Below, in pieces: positions 21,059-31,288 of a stretch of DNA of 64,000 nucleotides. Below the pieces are notes generated by a model. The model saw only the letters and a program-made list of their open reading frames with translations. It made no database searches and was not told where the DNA came from. The stretch is from positions 186,001 to 250,000 of the forward strand of contig OZ037877.1 of NCBI GenBank assembly GCA_964035575.1, given 5' to 3'. Source of the DNA: Rhynchopus sp. YZ270_cl-10 (Eukaryota; Euglenozoa; Diplonemea; Diplonemida; Diplonemidae). Every line of letters begins with the position of its first letter. Within the stretch, counting starts at the first letter, position 1. A program made the translations under genes and the position numbers.

Positions 21059-23233
21059 CTACATGACGCTTTGCTCGCCGTAGATCTCCGGGAGCTCTTT
21101 GGCCTGAGCAGAGGGATACGCGTTGCTGTACTCGTTGAATAAAATAGAGGATTTAGGTGCTGTGGTCGTTTGCTTCCTTGCCACATAGAACACCACAAGC
21201 ACCACAGCCGCCATCGCAACAAGAGCCACACCGACACTGATACCGACAATGGCACCCACAGAGAGCCCTCCGTCGTCTGAATCAGTTGACGCAACATCCT
21301 CTGCAAACGGTCCCTTTGTGTCAAGACCTGCTGTCGGCAGTGCTGTTGGCACTGTAGTTGGCACTGCTGACGGCTCCGCTGTGGGAGGCGCAGGTGTGGA
21401 CAGACACTCGTAACGGAAGGCAAAGTCACCACCATCACTGTCTGATGAACTAGTGAACACCACGTAGGTGGGTTCTGTCGAAGTGAAGGTGAAGTCCTCA
21501 ACAGTGTCCAAACCAGTCGCGTTGAAGAAGGTGGACAAGACGCGGCTCTCCATCCACAGAGAATCGTTGCCAATGTTGAAAGACGTCCAGGTGATGTGCA
21601 CAGCAGCTCTGCACTGTATCACCCAATACCCGCTGTCATTTGGTCCGTACTTCATGTGGCTCACATCCCCAGCAGTGTTCAGTGTTGATGGAAGAGCAGC
21701 AGGCACAGCGTCACAGGCCCACGAGAACAGAACCTTCTTGTTCCCATCATGCGACTTCACACTCGCAGTCATCGACACAGTTGTGTGTGCTGCAAAGCTT
21801 TTTGTCGTCAGTGTCGTGTCCTCACCACTGACACGTGACTCCTCATTCCCGTCGATGCTGATGATGAACTCGCCACCAAAGTCGTTCAAGTACTGCACCA
21901 CAAAGATGCCGTCACAGGAAACAGTCCAGATGGTGTCAGCGATCTTTGTGGGAAGCAGCCTGTCCACGACGCCACTGCTCGGTAGTACAATGTCGTTCGA
22001 CAGACACTCGTAACGGAAGGCAAAGTCACCACCATCACTGCCAGCCTCACTGGTGAAGAACACATAGGTGTATCCTGTCGAAGTGAAGGTGAAGTCCTCA
22101 ACAGTGTCCAAACCAGACGCGTTGAAGAAGGTCTCTCTCTGCATCATCCACAGAGAGTCGTTGCCAATGTTGAAAGACGTCCAGGTGATGTTCACTTCTT
22201 CGTGATCCTTGCACTGCAGAATCCAGTACACCGGCTCATTTGGTCCGTACTTCAATGGGCTCACATCCCCAGCAGTGTTCAGTGTTGATGGAAGAGCAGC
22301 AGGCACAGCGTCACAGGCCCACGAGAACAGAACCTTCTTGTTCCCAGTCTTCACACTCGCAGTCATCGACACAGTTGTGTGTGGTGCAAAGCGCTGTGAG
22401 GTAACTCTGCTGTGCTCACCACTGACACGTGACTCCTCGTTCCCATCGATGCTGATGATGAACTCGCCACCAAAGTCGTTCAAGTACTGCACCACAAAGA
22501 TGCCGTCACAGGAAACAGTCCAGACGGTGTCAGCGATCTTTGTGGGAAGCAACCTGTCCACGATGCCACTGCTCGGCAGTGCAATGTCGTTCGGCAGACA
22601 CTCGTAACGGAAGGCAAAGTCACCACCATCACTGCCAGCCTCACTTTTGAATAACACGAAGGTGTATCCTGTCGAAGTGAAGGTGAAGTCCTCAACAGTG
22701 TCCAAACCTGTCGCGTTGAAGAAGGTGGGCCGGATGTTCATCCACAGAGAGTCGTTGCTAATGTTGAAAGACGTCCAGGTGATGTGCACGTCTTCGTGAT
22801 CCTTGCACTGCATAATCCAGTACACCAACTCACTTGGTCCGTACTTCATGTGGCTCACATCCCCAGCAGTGTTCAGTGTTGATGGAAGAGCAGCAGGCAC
22901 AGCATCACAGGCCCACGAGAACAGAACCTTCTTGTTCCCATCATGCGACTTCACACTCGCAGTCATCGACACAGTTGTGTTTGCTGAAAAGCTTTTTGTC
23001 GTCAGTGTCGTGTCCTCACCACTGACACGTGACTCCTCGTTCCCGTCGATGCTGATGATGAACTCGCCACCAAAGTCGTTCAAGTACTGCACCACAAAGA
23101 TGCCGTCACAGGAAACAGTCCAGACGGTGTCGGCAATTTGCCCGGGAAGAAGCCAGTCCACGATGCCACTGCTATTGTCAAGGTTGTGCACACCAGCGTG
23201 CAGCGCCATGGCTGCCACAAGAACTGAATACAT
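21059..23233 (-). CDS. CUB-like repeat surface protein, diverged sixth paralogue
   Basis: Protein of 724 aa with the same architecture as the array genes: MYSVLVAAM signal peptide, three double-CUB-like repeats, stalk, membrane helix beginning LSVGAIVG, cytoplasmic tail. By eye most residues agree. Differences concentrate in the loop after NDSLWM, the stalk (no EGAT after PTALP) and the tail (ILFNEYSNAYPSAQ). The frame is open throughout, so the gene looks functional. Upstream it lacks the roughly 230-bp segment that holds the TATA-like box in the other copies, so its expression may differ. It may represent the ancestral or edge copy not reached by homogenisation. Confidence 0.9.
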   Translation of the reverse strand: MYSVLVAAMALHAGVHNLDNSSGIVDWLLPGQIADTVWTVSCDGIFVVQYLNDFGGEFIISIDGNEESRVSGEDTTLTTKSFSANTTVSMTASVKSHDGNKKVLFSWACDAVPAALPSTLNTAGDVSHMKYGPSELVYWIMQCKDHEDVHITWTSFNISNDSLWMNIRPTFFNATGLDTVEDFTFTSTGYTFVLFKSEAGSDGGDFAFRYECLPNDIALPSSGIVDRLLPTKIADTVWTVSCDGIFVVQYLNDFGGEFIISIDGNEESRVSGEHSRVTSQRFAPHTTVSMTASVKTGNKKVLFSWACDAVPAALPSTLNTAGDVSPLKYGPNEPVYWILQCKDHEEVNITWTSFNIGNDSLWMMQRETFFNASGLDTVEDFTFTSTGYTYVFFTSEAGSDGGDFAFRYECLSNDIVLPSSGVVDRLLPTKIADTIWTVSCDGIFVVQYLNDFGGEFIISIDGNEESRVSGEDTTLTTKSFAAHTTVSMTASVKSHDGNKKVLFSWACDAVPAALPSTLNTAGDVSHMKYGPNDSGYWVIQCRAAVHITWTSFNIGNDSLWMESRVLSTFFNATGLDTVEDFTFTSTEPTYVVFTSSSDSDGGDFAFRYECLSTPAPPTAEPSAVPTTVPTALPTAGLDTKGPFAEDVASTDSDDGGLSVGAIVGISVGVALVAMAAVVLVVFYVARKQTTTAPKSSILFNEYSNAYPSAQAKELPEIYGEQSVM

Positions 23234-25605
23234 GGTGTGGAGAGTGTGTTGCAAAGGGTGTATGGTTTATCTGGAGTGAGTGTAACTGCCACAAATATTC
23301 GACCTCCTGTACGCTGTGCTAGTGACACACAGTCAAAGGGGGGTAGGCAGGGGCATGCATGCATGCATGCATACGGTTATTCTTTCTTTTGAAAATAGCT
23401 GGCTTTGTGTCGTGTGTGAAAACCACAAAAAACCGGACTCCTCAAGGGGAAGTCTTTTCACCAATAATTTTTTTTTTTTGTAAGATGATCCTAAGCAGGC
23501 TATTATATACGATTTTTTTCCTTACCAAAAGTGCAAAATAAGTGAGGTTGCTGTTCCTGAGGGGGCTGGAGGCACGGAGGGGCTTTTTTGGAAGAAATGA
23601 ACTTAAGATTGAAGTATCATCGTTGTACTGCCCAGGGAGGGTTCCCGGCCATCGGCTAGTTTCCTAGGGCCTTATGGCTTCACTGGCTAGGGCTCCTGCA
23701 GGTCCCTCCACACATGTACCGTGCCTGACTTCAGCACCCACGGTAGCATTCCCAGCACCTTTCACCCCTTCAGGAGGAGTGCCACAAAGGGCACCCGGAT
23801 GCAATTTTCCACGTCCATATCAGGACGTGGCTCTATTTCTTTTTGCGGAGCAAAAAGAAAATAATATAAAATGGCGCCGCAGGCGAAAAAAAATTGGGGT
23901 ACGGTGTAAAAATCTAGCCTTTTACACGACAGAGTCACTCAACGAACCCTTTTTTGCGGAGCAAAAAAGGAAAAATGGCGCCGCAGGCAAAAAAAATTGG
24001 GTACAGCCTGTATGGTACGGGATTTCATGGTGCGGTCAGCAACCCAGTTCCCCAAAAAAAACGCAAAAAACTTTTTCTCCAAATCTGCAAAAGTTTTTTT
24101 TTTTTTTCAAAACTGAGGTTCAGCCTCAGTTCTACTATGGTGTATAAATCTCTGATCCTAAGCCTCTGGTGTTTAGTCACCTAAAAGGGGAGTTCTTTCG
24201 TTCAGTTCATTTTGATGTGTCCATGCTTCCCTGTCAGTTTTATGCAATGTGAGGGACACGAGAATCTTTTTCGTTTTTGCTTTCTTTTTCAAAATTTGCA
24301 GAGTAGTGTGGACACCCGAGGATGAACTCCACTATTTTTAGCTATCGAACAATTGCCCAGGTAGGGGTCGTACACAACAATGTCGCCCCCGAAGACACAA
24401 ATTCCCACCAGACCCCATACAGAGATGAGGCAAAATAGAGGACAGGTATGAATTTGTTAGGGGTTTTTTCTCGACAAAGATGACCATTTGCCAGGGGGCA
24501 TGGCAAAGTACCCAGTGTTTTATTTTAATATAGGAAAGAAATGAAGCTTTGTCTTGAAATATTCACCCAAATGGAGTAACGATGTTGCATTGCTTGGTAC
24601 TTAGAATGCGGGAAAAGCTGGCCAAAAACAGGGAAAAAAAAAATGAAAAAAAAAGAGAAATGACCTTTCCCACATCAGTACAAAGAACACAAAAATATTT
24701 CACATTACAGAATAAGTAAAAAAATGACTCTGAAAGACACAAAGCCCTCTCGTGACAAGTGTACCTTTGGTGCATGACCGGGTGCATTGGGTGTACCCCA
24801 ACCATGCTTATTTTGGCTTGCATCTGATAGGCCCTTCCGCTTTCCACTCCTTAGTCAGATGAACGGGGGGTCATTGGAAAACGCGGGGGTGGTCGTTAAA
24901 ACTTTTTATTATTATTGCTACACATTTCCAGTAAGCTTCAAGCCATATTGCTGTCACTAAAGACCAAACTACCGTGGTTCTACTCGCTAAAATGGCTGCA
25001 AAAAAAAATAAAATAGGACCATTATTGTGAAACCTTCCAATCTAGGCCCCGCTGTGCGTAGGCACCAAAGAAAAGTGAAGTTATTAATGCAGGCACCTCC
25101 GACTGACCCACGTACGATGCCAGCCATCCGGAGAAATACCTACAAAAAAAAATCACAGAAGAAACTTGCAAAATTTGCTATCTTTTTGTAACGTTAAAAG
25201 TGGGGGAGCGAGAGAGACAGGGGAAGGTGAATACATCTGGCACTAGCGACACCGGCTTAAAAGAGCAAATGGGGGAGGAGAACAAAAAGACTTGTCTGCC
25301 ACTACACTAACATTACAGAACTAAAGAGAAAGGTTTCAAGACACAGAAACGTTTGCGAGATGACCCTAAGCCTCCCCCCCGCTTGGCCCCTTTGACAGAA
25401 TTGGTTCGTGCAATACTCAGTGTATTTCACTCTACCCGGCTCGCGTCCTTAATCTATTCCGTTGGTACAAAAGCTGTGCTGAAAAGTTGTTTTTTATGTC
25501 GCAACAAAGGAACAATCCCATCAACGCATGCAGGATGGGGAGGGTGGCGTCTCAACAACGCACCTCCGTCTCCCACGACCGCTCTTCTCTCGTTAACGAC
25601 TCACC
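23234..25605. other. Gene-poor repeat-rich stretch
   Basis: No supported gene. Homology to the array upstream region fades by about 23330. A (GCAT)n run lies at 23353-23372. The 23560-24110 stretch is GC-richer and holds palindromic cassettes (GCGGAGC between A/T runs; GGCGCCGCAGGC twice). Also present: a TAGTG...CACTA hairpin (24304), a CTAAGC hairpin (24158), a CCCTCTCGTG hairpin (24737), a dispersed GCAGGCACCTCC module (25089-25131) and a second CTAAGC hairpin (25366). Confidence 0.6.
23353..23372. repeat. (GCAT)5 microsatellite
   Basis: Five perfect GCAT units, immediately upstream of the diverged CUB-like gene's homology block. Confidence 0.9.
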
Positions 25606-25888
25606 CTACCACGTGTCACGCCCTTCGCCTACAGCATTAGAATTGTCACCCGCAACTCCCCTGCCCCCTGTGTAGCCATGACCGAACGCGTTATCTTGCT
25701 CCCAGGCTTCATCTGTGTGTGGGTGTTGGTTTTTTTTGTTGTCTCGACAATCGCCTGAAGTGCCCAATATTTGGTGGGGTAACTCACGTCTGTCCTCAAT
25801 GCTGACCAAATCCTTCTGTGCTACTGAAGGTACATACGCAGTTCTATCTCAACATATCCCGCTTCTTCTTTTGAAAAAAACTGAAAAA

Positions 25889-26971
25889 TCAACACCATGT
25901 AAACTCCATGCAGGGGGTTGTCTTGTTCCATACCTGCGGCACAAAATCGGTGGCCCGCAGATCGAAGGAACACGCCTTCTCCTTCACGATGCTGCTCAGA
26001 AACACTGAGACCCTGAGCACCTCGTTTGCCACGTCCTTTAAAAGCAGCTTCCCTGCGTCATCTGCGTCGAAGTTGTAGCGCCCATCGAGGGTGTCGGGGG
26101 CAACGGTTTTGGAGGTGAACTTCTGCGGGTCGCTGTGCGTCACGAGGTTCGCCTTTTTACTGCTCGGGTCGCCCGCCTGCCGCAACTTCACCTCAGCGAA
26201 CAGCCGCGCCCCTTTCCTCTGATGCCTCTCCGGCAGCACACAGTGCTGCAGCGTGACCATCAGCACTGTCAACGCGTTTAGGTTCTGCACACCCCCTTCC
26301 AAAAACCCTTTCTCTTTGCTCTGCAACGCCTGCAGGCGGGCCAACGCAGCCTCGGGCAGGCTGCCCTCTGTGTCCAACCTGGTACGCAACTGCCTCGCCT
26401 CGTTGTCCTCACCACGTGTCCAATTCAAAGCCGCTTCTGTCACCCTCCTGGGTGAGAGGGGAGGGTCGTTCTGTTGCCTCGACCCAGGCGCGAGCATCTC
26501 CTTGAGAGAGCGGATGGCGCGCTTCGGGGAGGACGGTGAGGAGGAGGAGTCGTGGAGGGAGGGGTCCTGGGGGGAGGTCATGGGGCGTGCTGCAGTGCAG
26601 GCTCTGGTGGCGGAGCTGGCCCCGCCGAGTTCAATAGGGGTGGTGGTGGTGGTGGTTGTGGTGGTTTCGTGTGGCGTGGAGTCGCTCAACGTGACGCTCG
26701 CGGAGAGCGTTTCGCTTGCAGTGCGTGGTGTAGGGTGTGTCACGCTGTCGACAGCGTCAACGAGGCGAATAAACTCTGTTGTGTCGTGGTGTCGTGCTGG
26801 TGGTGATGATGCGTGCAGACACTCCGTAAGCTCCGCCATCCTCCGCTGTGTCGCAGCCAGCTCCGCAAGCAGCGTGCGCACCAGCGTGTCATGCGGCTGC
26901 ACTGTCGGTTGTGGCAAGGAGCCACCTCGGGACACCTCCTGCAGCCATCTGAGATGGATGCGGTCCGTCAT
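25889..26971 (-). CDS. Hypothetical low-complexity protein, possibly spliced
   Basis: A GC-richer frame of 360 aa from the ATG beginning MTDRIHLRW. The first half is Ser/Thr/Pro-rich with a run of nine Thr. The second half is denser and more globular-looking (about 200-345: ALARLQALQSKEKG through DGRYNFDADDAGKLLLKDVA). I do not recognise a family. Near the end the coding strand reads CCGCAG/GTATGG, a good donor. A 118-nt intron (25816-25933) ending CACAG would keep the frame and move the stop to 25606, replacing the last 15 residues with about 69. The pyrimidine-rich run ending CTACAG just upstream of the ATG could be a splice acceptor. The long plus-strand frame opposite is judged a shadow. 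Confidence 0.6.
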   Translation of the reverse strand: MTDRIHLRWLQEVSRGGSLPQPTVQPHDTLVRTLLAELAATQRRMAELTECLHASSPPARHHDTTEFIRLVDAVDSVTHPTPRTASETLSASVTLSDSTPHETTTTTTTTTPIELGGASSATRACTAARPMTSPQDPSLHDSSSSPSSPKRAIRSLKEMLAPGSRQQNDPPLSPRRVTEAALNWTRGEDNEARQLRTRLDTEGSLPEAALARLQALQSKEKGFLEGGVQNLNALTVLMVTLQHCVLPERHQRKGARLFAEVKLRQAGDPSSKKANLVTHSDPQKFTSKTVAPDTLDGRYNFDADDAGKLLLKDVANEVLRVSVFLSSIVKEKACSFDLRATDFVPQVWNKTTPCMEFTWC

Positions 26972-27280
26972 GTTTCTGTGTACTTCCTGTAGGGGTGGGT
27001 GGGTGGTTGAGTTCACGAAATGCTCACTCCGTTACCGTCCACCAGGCCTTCTTTTGGGTGGGGGTGTATGGAAAAACAATTTTTGTCTGTGTTTTCTGAG
27101 AACAATGTCTTGTTTTGTCTATTTTTCCTGCATTTTTTATTCTCTTCTTTGGGAGGGTGTTCAAATTTCCCGTTTTTCCCTTTTCTCCCGTTTTTCCCTT
27201 TGTCTTTGCCATTTTTTTTTCCAAAAAAAAAAAATTTTTTTTTTTGACAAGGCAATTTTCAGGTGAAAAAAAAAATTTTT

Positions 27281-27391
27281 TTTTCGAAAAATTTTTGGCC
27301 CCCTGGGGTGGGTCTGGGGGCACCGAAAAATGCAAAAAAACGCAAAAATCGGGTGTTTTGAGCATCTGTGGTTACACCATATACACGTCTC
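27281..27391. repeat. Dispersed AT-rich repeat R1, copy 1
   Basis: Shares about 110 bp with 33222-33333 in the same orientation, differing at only a few positions (around ATCGGGTGTTTTGAGCATC and TGTGGTTACACCATATACAC). A third, more diverged copy lies inverted at 32478-32600. The boundaries are blurred by A/T homopolymers. Confidence 0.8.
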
Positions 27392-27510
27392 TGTACAAGC
27401 CTTTTCTATACCCAAAAGTGGCTAGGCAAGGCCGTGTTTGACCCAAAAAAAAATTTTTTTTTTTCAAAAAAACCGAGTTTTCGTCACCTGTGGGTGGTCG
27501 TAGGATCGAA

Positions 27511-27569
27511 ATTTGTGAAAATTTTTCACTTTTTTTTTTTGACCCAAAAAATTTTTTTTCGACAAGGCC
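27511..27569. repeat. Dispersed AT-rich repeat R2, copy 1
   Basis: About 59 bp (ATTTGTGAAAATTTTTCAC followed by T-run, GACCC and CGACAAGG) recurs almost exactly at 29912-29971. Confidence 0.8.
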
Positions 27570-27583
27570 CACCTGAATTAGCT

Positions 27584-27697
27584 GGGTGTTGGGAGGTGTT
27601 GGGAGGTGTTGGGAGGTGTTGGGAGGTGTTGGGAGGTGTTGGGAGGTGTTGGGAGGCGTTGGGGGGCGTTGGGGGGCGTTGGCGGGCGTTGGGAGGT
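27584..27697. repeat. 10-bp minisatellite GGGAGGTGTT, about 11 copies
   Basis: Seven near-perfect GGGAGGTGTT units are followed by variants with GGGGGGCGTT and GGCGGGCGTT. The G-strand has regularly spaced runs of three or more G, so G-quadruplex formation is possible. Confidence 0.92.
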
Positions 27698-27854
27698 GAG
27701 ACACTTTTTTTCCCACCGGCGTGAGCCTTTTTCTCGTTGGTGAAGTTTTTAAACACCTGCATTGTCATTTCCGGAATCCGTCCTCGCTGTGGTGGGGTCA
27801 ATTTGCCGAAATGGACAAGTTCTGAGTACATACGTGATCAATTTTCTTACACTG

Positions 27855-28129
27855 CACAGTATACACAGTATACACAGTATACACAGTATACACAGTATAC
27901 ACAGTATACACAGTATACACAGTATACACAGTATACACAGTATACACAGTATACACAGTATACACAGTATACACAGTATACACAGTATACACAGTATACA
28001 CAGTATACACAGTATACACAGTATACACAGTATACACAGTATACACAGTATACACAGTATACACAGTATACACAGTATACACAGTATACACAGTATACAC
28101 AGTATACACAGTATACACAGTATACACAC
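27855..28129. repeat. 9-bp microsatellite CAGTATACA, about 30 copies
   Basis: Near-perfect tandem repeat. Because 9 is a multiple of 3 and no frame contains a stop, it produces long artificial open frames on both strands. It begins exactly where the truncated foldback element (28129-29475) loses homology to its fuller relative. Confidence 0.95.
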
Positions 28130-29471
28130 AATGTCGCCCAAAGGCTTTGTACTTACTGCAGTAATCGGTATTTTTTTTTTGTTACTACTACGTCGTGTTC
28201 TATGAGGAGTCGCGTTTGGGTGCGGAAGTCCTTTTTCTGGTCTCTGTTCTGTACGGGTCTCGGATCGTGGTGCGGTACTGCGGTGCGGTACCTGAGAGTT
28301 TTTTAGAGTGATGATAAAGGTCAGAGGGTTTTCCCCTCCCATTTGTGTCATTATTTAATTTTTGTATACAACAGACGAAGCGGTACGCGTACGGTTGTAA
28401 AGAAATAATACAGACCGAAATGTTTGGGCGTCTTCGGTTCGAATGATTGGAATTGTGTGTGTAGTTCAGACATAAATACTGGCTCTTCTATCTTGTTCTT
28501 TTATTCATTGTTTTCCTTTCATTGCCCTTTGCTTGTGCTCCCCGACTCCAATTCAACCAACACTTACAGAGGGGGGTCAAAAAGTTATTAGCGTTTTTCA
28601 TTTTAAAAAAAAAAAAAAAAAAAGAAAGAAGGAAAAGAGATAATTGGCGTTATTGTTGTTATTGGGATTTACAGTCTCACATTGTCTTTTTCGTTCGTTG
28701 TTCTATTTAGACACGTTGGGCCTAATGCGCCTGCACTGTTCGATGCTAGTATGTAAGCACAGAGCACCTAGGGTCTGACTATTACGCGCAGTACCGTCGA
28801 GGGACGTACTGTTGCAACGAACTTCACACCATTTCTCCGACTGTTTAGGTAGCCGCTTACATACAGCTCACAGGCGTCGCATCTGGGCAGTTTTTCACGT
28901 GGCGTTCGCCCTCACTCTTTGTCTTCCGACTCAGCAGCCATGGCGCGGGTCGTTTTACGAATTTTGAGGGAATAAGCTACAGTTTTGTTGAATTGAATTG
29001 GAGAAGGGGATGCGTCCAATGAAAATCACGTCGTGTAGAAGAGTTCAAGAATGTAGGTTTTATTATTTTGCTCGGAAAGTGGGGTGTCCTGGACACGAGG
29101 AAATTCAGTTGCATGGAAAAAAAGCTCCATACCATAGGTTGCTCATTTCACTACCAGGACTCGTCGCGAATAGCCCATACGTGCCCTAAACAGAAACGCA
29201 AAAACGACGACCGCCGGGTAACCCAAGAGCCCCCAGCTTGCCCAATAAATAAGTGCAGGGGCTAAAAAAGTTCAGACTTGCCCTAAAAAAGTTCAGACTT
29301 GCCCTAAAAAAAGTGTTTGCCCTAAAAATAAGTTCAGACTTGCCCGAAATAAGTTCAGACTTGCCCGAAATAAGTTCAGACTTGCCCTAAAAACACTTTT
29401 AGGGCAAGTCTGAACTTATTTCGGGCAAGTCTGAACTTTTTCAAAATAGGGTAGGGTAAATCTGACTATTT

Positions 29472-29475
<4 letters not shown>
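28129..29475 (-). mobile_element. Truncated copy of the 1.9-kb foldback element
   Basis: 28129-28362 and 29065-29475 are together the reverse complement of 45966-46572, nearly identical. The copy keeps one terminal repeat (ending TCTGACTATTTCCCT at 29475) and the start of the element's open frame (ATG at 28349-28351 on the minus strand). It is cut at the microsatellite junction and interrupted by 702 bp not present in the other copy. A T-run of 43 follows its end directly. Confidence 0.85.
28363..29064. other. 702-bp segment present only in this copy of the foldback element
   Basis: Absent from the 46-kb copy, whose sequence runs straight across the join. ATTTT occurs at both borders, so this is either an insertion with a 5-bp duplication or, in the other copy, a deletion through 5-bp microhomology. 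No inverted ends and no gene were recognised. It contains an 18-19-A tract near 28605. Confidence 0.75.

Positions 29476-29517
<42 letters not shown>
29476..29517. repeat. Long T homopolymer
   Basis: About 42 consecutive T directly abutting the end of the truncated foldback element. Confidence 0.9.
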
Positions 29518-30007
29518 CTTTCTTTTTCTGTAACCTCTCTCTCTTTTACGGCAGGTGACCGGTTGAGGTGATACTTCCGGACTGAGGAAGGGCATTCTTT
29601 TACTTTTTTATTTGCCTGGAGGGGGTACGGGGCGGCCTCTTGTAAGTTTGTTTTTGTTTGTAGTCTTTTGTTGGTTTAGGGGCGTGGCTGACGACACGAT
29701 GAACCTCCTTGGCTCAAAGCTGTTAACGACGTCTAGCCAGGCCTGGCTGTACACTCTAGTCTATAAAAGGGGGAGGGGGGGGGAAACGAAAAAGGAAAAG
29801 TAGAAAAATGGTGACTCTAGTGTCTATGTGGCGTTTCGACGACGCGTCTGCACAAGGCTCCGCAGGCGATTGTACAGCTCCGCCGACTTCTTCAGCTCCC
29901 ACGGGTTCAACAATTTGTGAAAATTTTTCACTTTTTTTTTTTGACCCAAAAAATTTTTTTTCGACAAGGCAACGGGAAAAATGACTAAGGGGAAAGGGGA
30001 AAAAACA
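29518..30007. other. Gene-free stretch with repeat R2
   Basis: A G/C-mixed sequence without a supported gene. 29912-29971 is the second copy of R2 (first at 27511). A ten-G run lies at about 29771-29780. Confidence 0.5.
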
Positions 30008-30187
30008 CGGGTTGCCGACGATCGTAGTACGAAATTTTACGATCGTAAAATTTTACGATCGTTACGATCGTAAATTTTCGTAAAATTTCGTAAAATTTCG
30101 TACAACGAAATTTTACGATCGTAAACGATCGTAGTACGATCGTAGACGAAATTTTACGAAATTTTACGATCGTAGTACGTTTGCCAA
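30008..30187. repeat. Foldback satellite built on ACGAAATTTTACGATCGT, copy 1
   Basis: About ten overlapping direct and inverted repeats of ACGAAATTTTACGATCGT-like words, so almost the whole stretch can pair with itself. The left border GGGTTGCCGACGATCGTAG recurs inverted at the right border of the second copy (33001-33122). Confidence 0.85.
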
Positions 30188-30954
30188 ACGAAATAACGAA
30201 TATCGCTTGAAATACCGTTCGATATTCCTTGCATGGTGTGCATGAAGCACACACAAGGTATATCAAACGATAATCAATCAGATAAAACGTTACATCATTG
30301 GAAAATTGTTGGCACCGCCGCCCTGTCTTCGTATTTATTACGTCGACAGGCCAAACAACGTTGGGCTCAGAAGAAGCAGTGCTAGACAGTCACTGGGGAT
30401 CAACATGAGAACCAACTCCCAACAACACAGGCTACGAAGTAGCAGGTGGGGTGTTGCGGGTGTTTGGGGTGAAAGAAAATTGATTTTGGTAAGTTACAGC
30501 AGAAAATTCTTAAGTTTGCAATAGCGAGAAGGGTTACACTGCTCTTGCGAGCTGTGAACCGGTAAGGTTGAGAAGGGTGACACGGCATACAAGTACAAGT
30601 ACAAGTAAGACGTACCTTCTGCAAAGGCTGAATTCGCAATTCTAAGGGATATGAATTCAGCCCCCACATGTTTTTTTGAGATTATCATTCCATGGTATAC
30701 TACGCGTTCCCGAAGAATGAATCACCCCCTCCTCGTTCATGCAAACTTAAGAAAATTCTGAAGTAACTACAACCTGGCGTGCGGGTGCAGATGCATTGCT
30801 TTGTTCTTTCCTCAAAGTCATGTGTGATCTCTCGGGTCTGTACTAAAGTCAGTGTTTAGATAAGCATCCACTTGACTCGTTCTAACAACCGTTGAAATCT
30901 AGAACAAAACAATACACTGCCCCTTCTCACACCAAGCCGCCATGCTTCAAGAGC

Positions 30955-31206
30955 ATGCCCTGGGCAAAAATTACTGTGACAAAAATTAGTTTTCTGGGGG
31001 AACGCAATATTTTCTTGTGCCTAGTCCTCCGCAAGCAGAGGACAGACTTTCCGGATCCCGAAGTCGAATTTCTTGCACTAGCTATGCTCCCTGGGTTAAT
31101 GGCTATAGCAGTGACTGACAGAGTGTTCCCACTCCCCTTTCCACCCCATATGTTCGCTCGTTCTGCACAGTTGGTTCTCGATGTTGCACTCGCGATACCT
31201 GTTTAA
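30955..31206 (+). CDS. Small coding-like ORF, unknown
   Basis: From the ATG at MPWAKITVTK the frame runs 83 aa. The composition looks protein-like (charged, then a hydrophobic C-terminal half with LALAMLPGLMAIAVT) and lacks the poly-Phe/Lys runs of chance frames in this region. No family was recognised. It may be a remnant exon. It ends about 80 bp before the inverted-repeat element at 31289. Confidence 0.25.
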   Translation: MPWAKITVTKISFLGERNIFLCLVLRKQRTDFPDPEVEFLALAMLPGLMAIAVTDRVFPLPFPPHMFARSAQLVLDVALAIPV

Positions 31207-31288
31207 AAGTGAAGTTGTGAGTGGTGGGGAATTTAAAGAAGGTGATTTCTTTAAAAAATAAGTTGGCCTGAGGGTGTAAAACATTGTT

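Noticed and set aside
26253-27266. 337-aa plus-strand frame opposite the hypothetical gene
   Set aside because: It ends in long Phe/Lys runs from T- and A-tracts, while the minus-strand frame has a clean ATG and more protein-like composition.
27855-28129. CRISPR-like array
   Set aside because: The repeat unit is 9 bp without spacers, and the genome is eukaryotic.
27737-28351. Open frames with TQY, HSI, CIL, VYT or CVY repeats
   Set aside because: Direct products of the 9-bp microsatellite, which has no stop in any frame.
28425-28455. tRNA-like GGTTCGAAT box
   Set aside because: No acceptor stem, A box or cloverleaf could be formed around it; a similar AGTTCGAATC near 56399 also fails.
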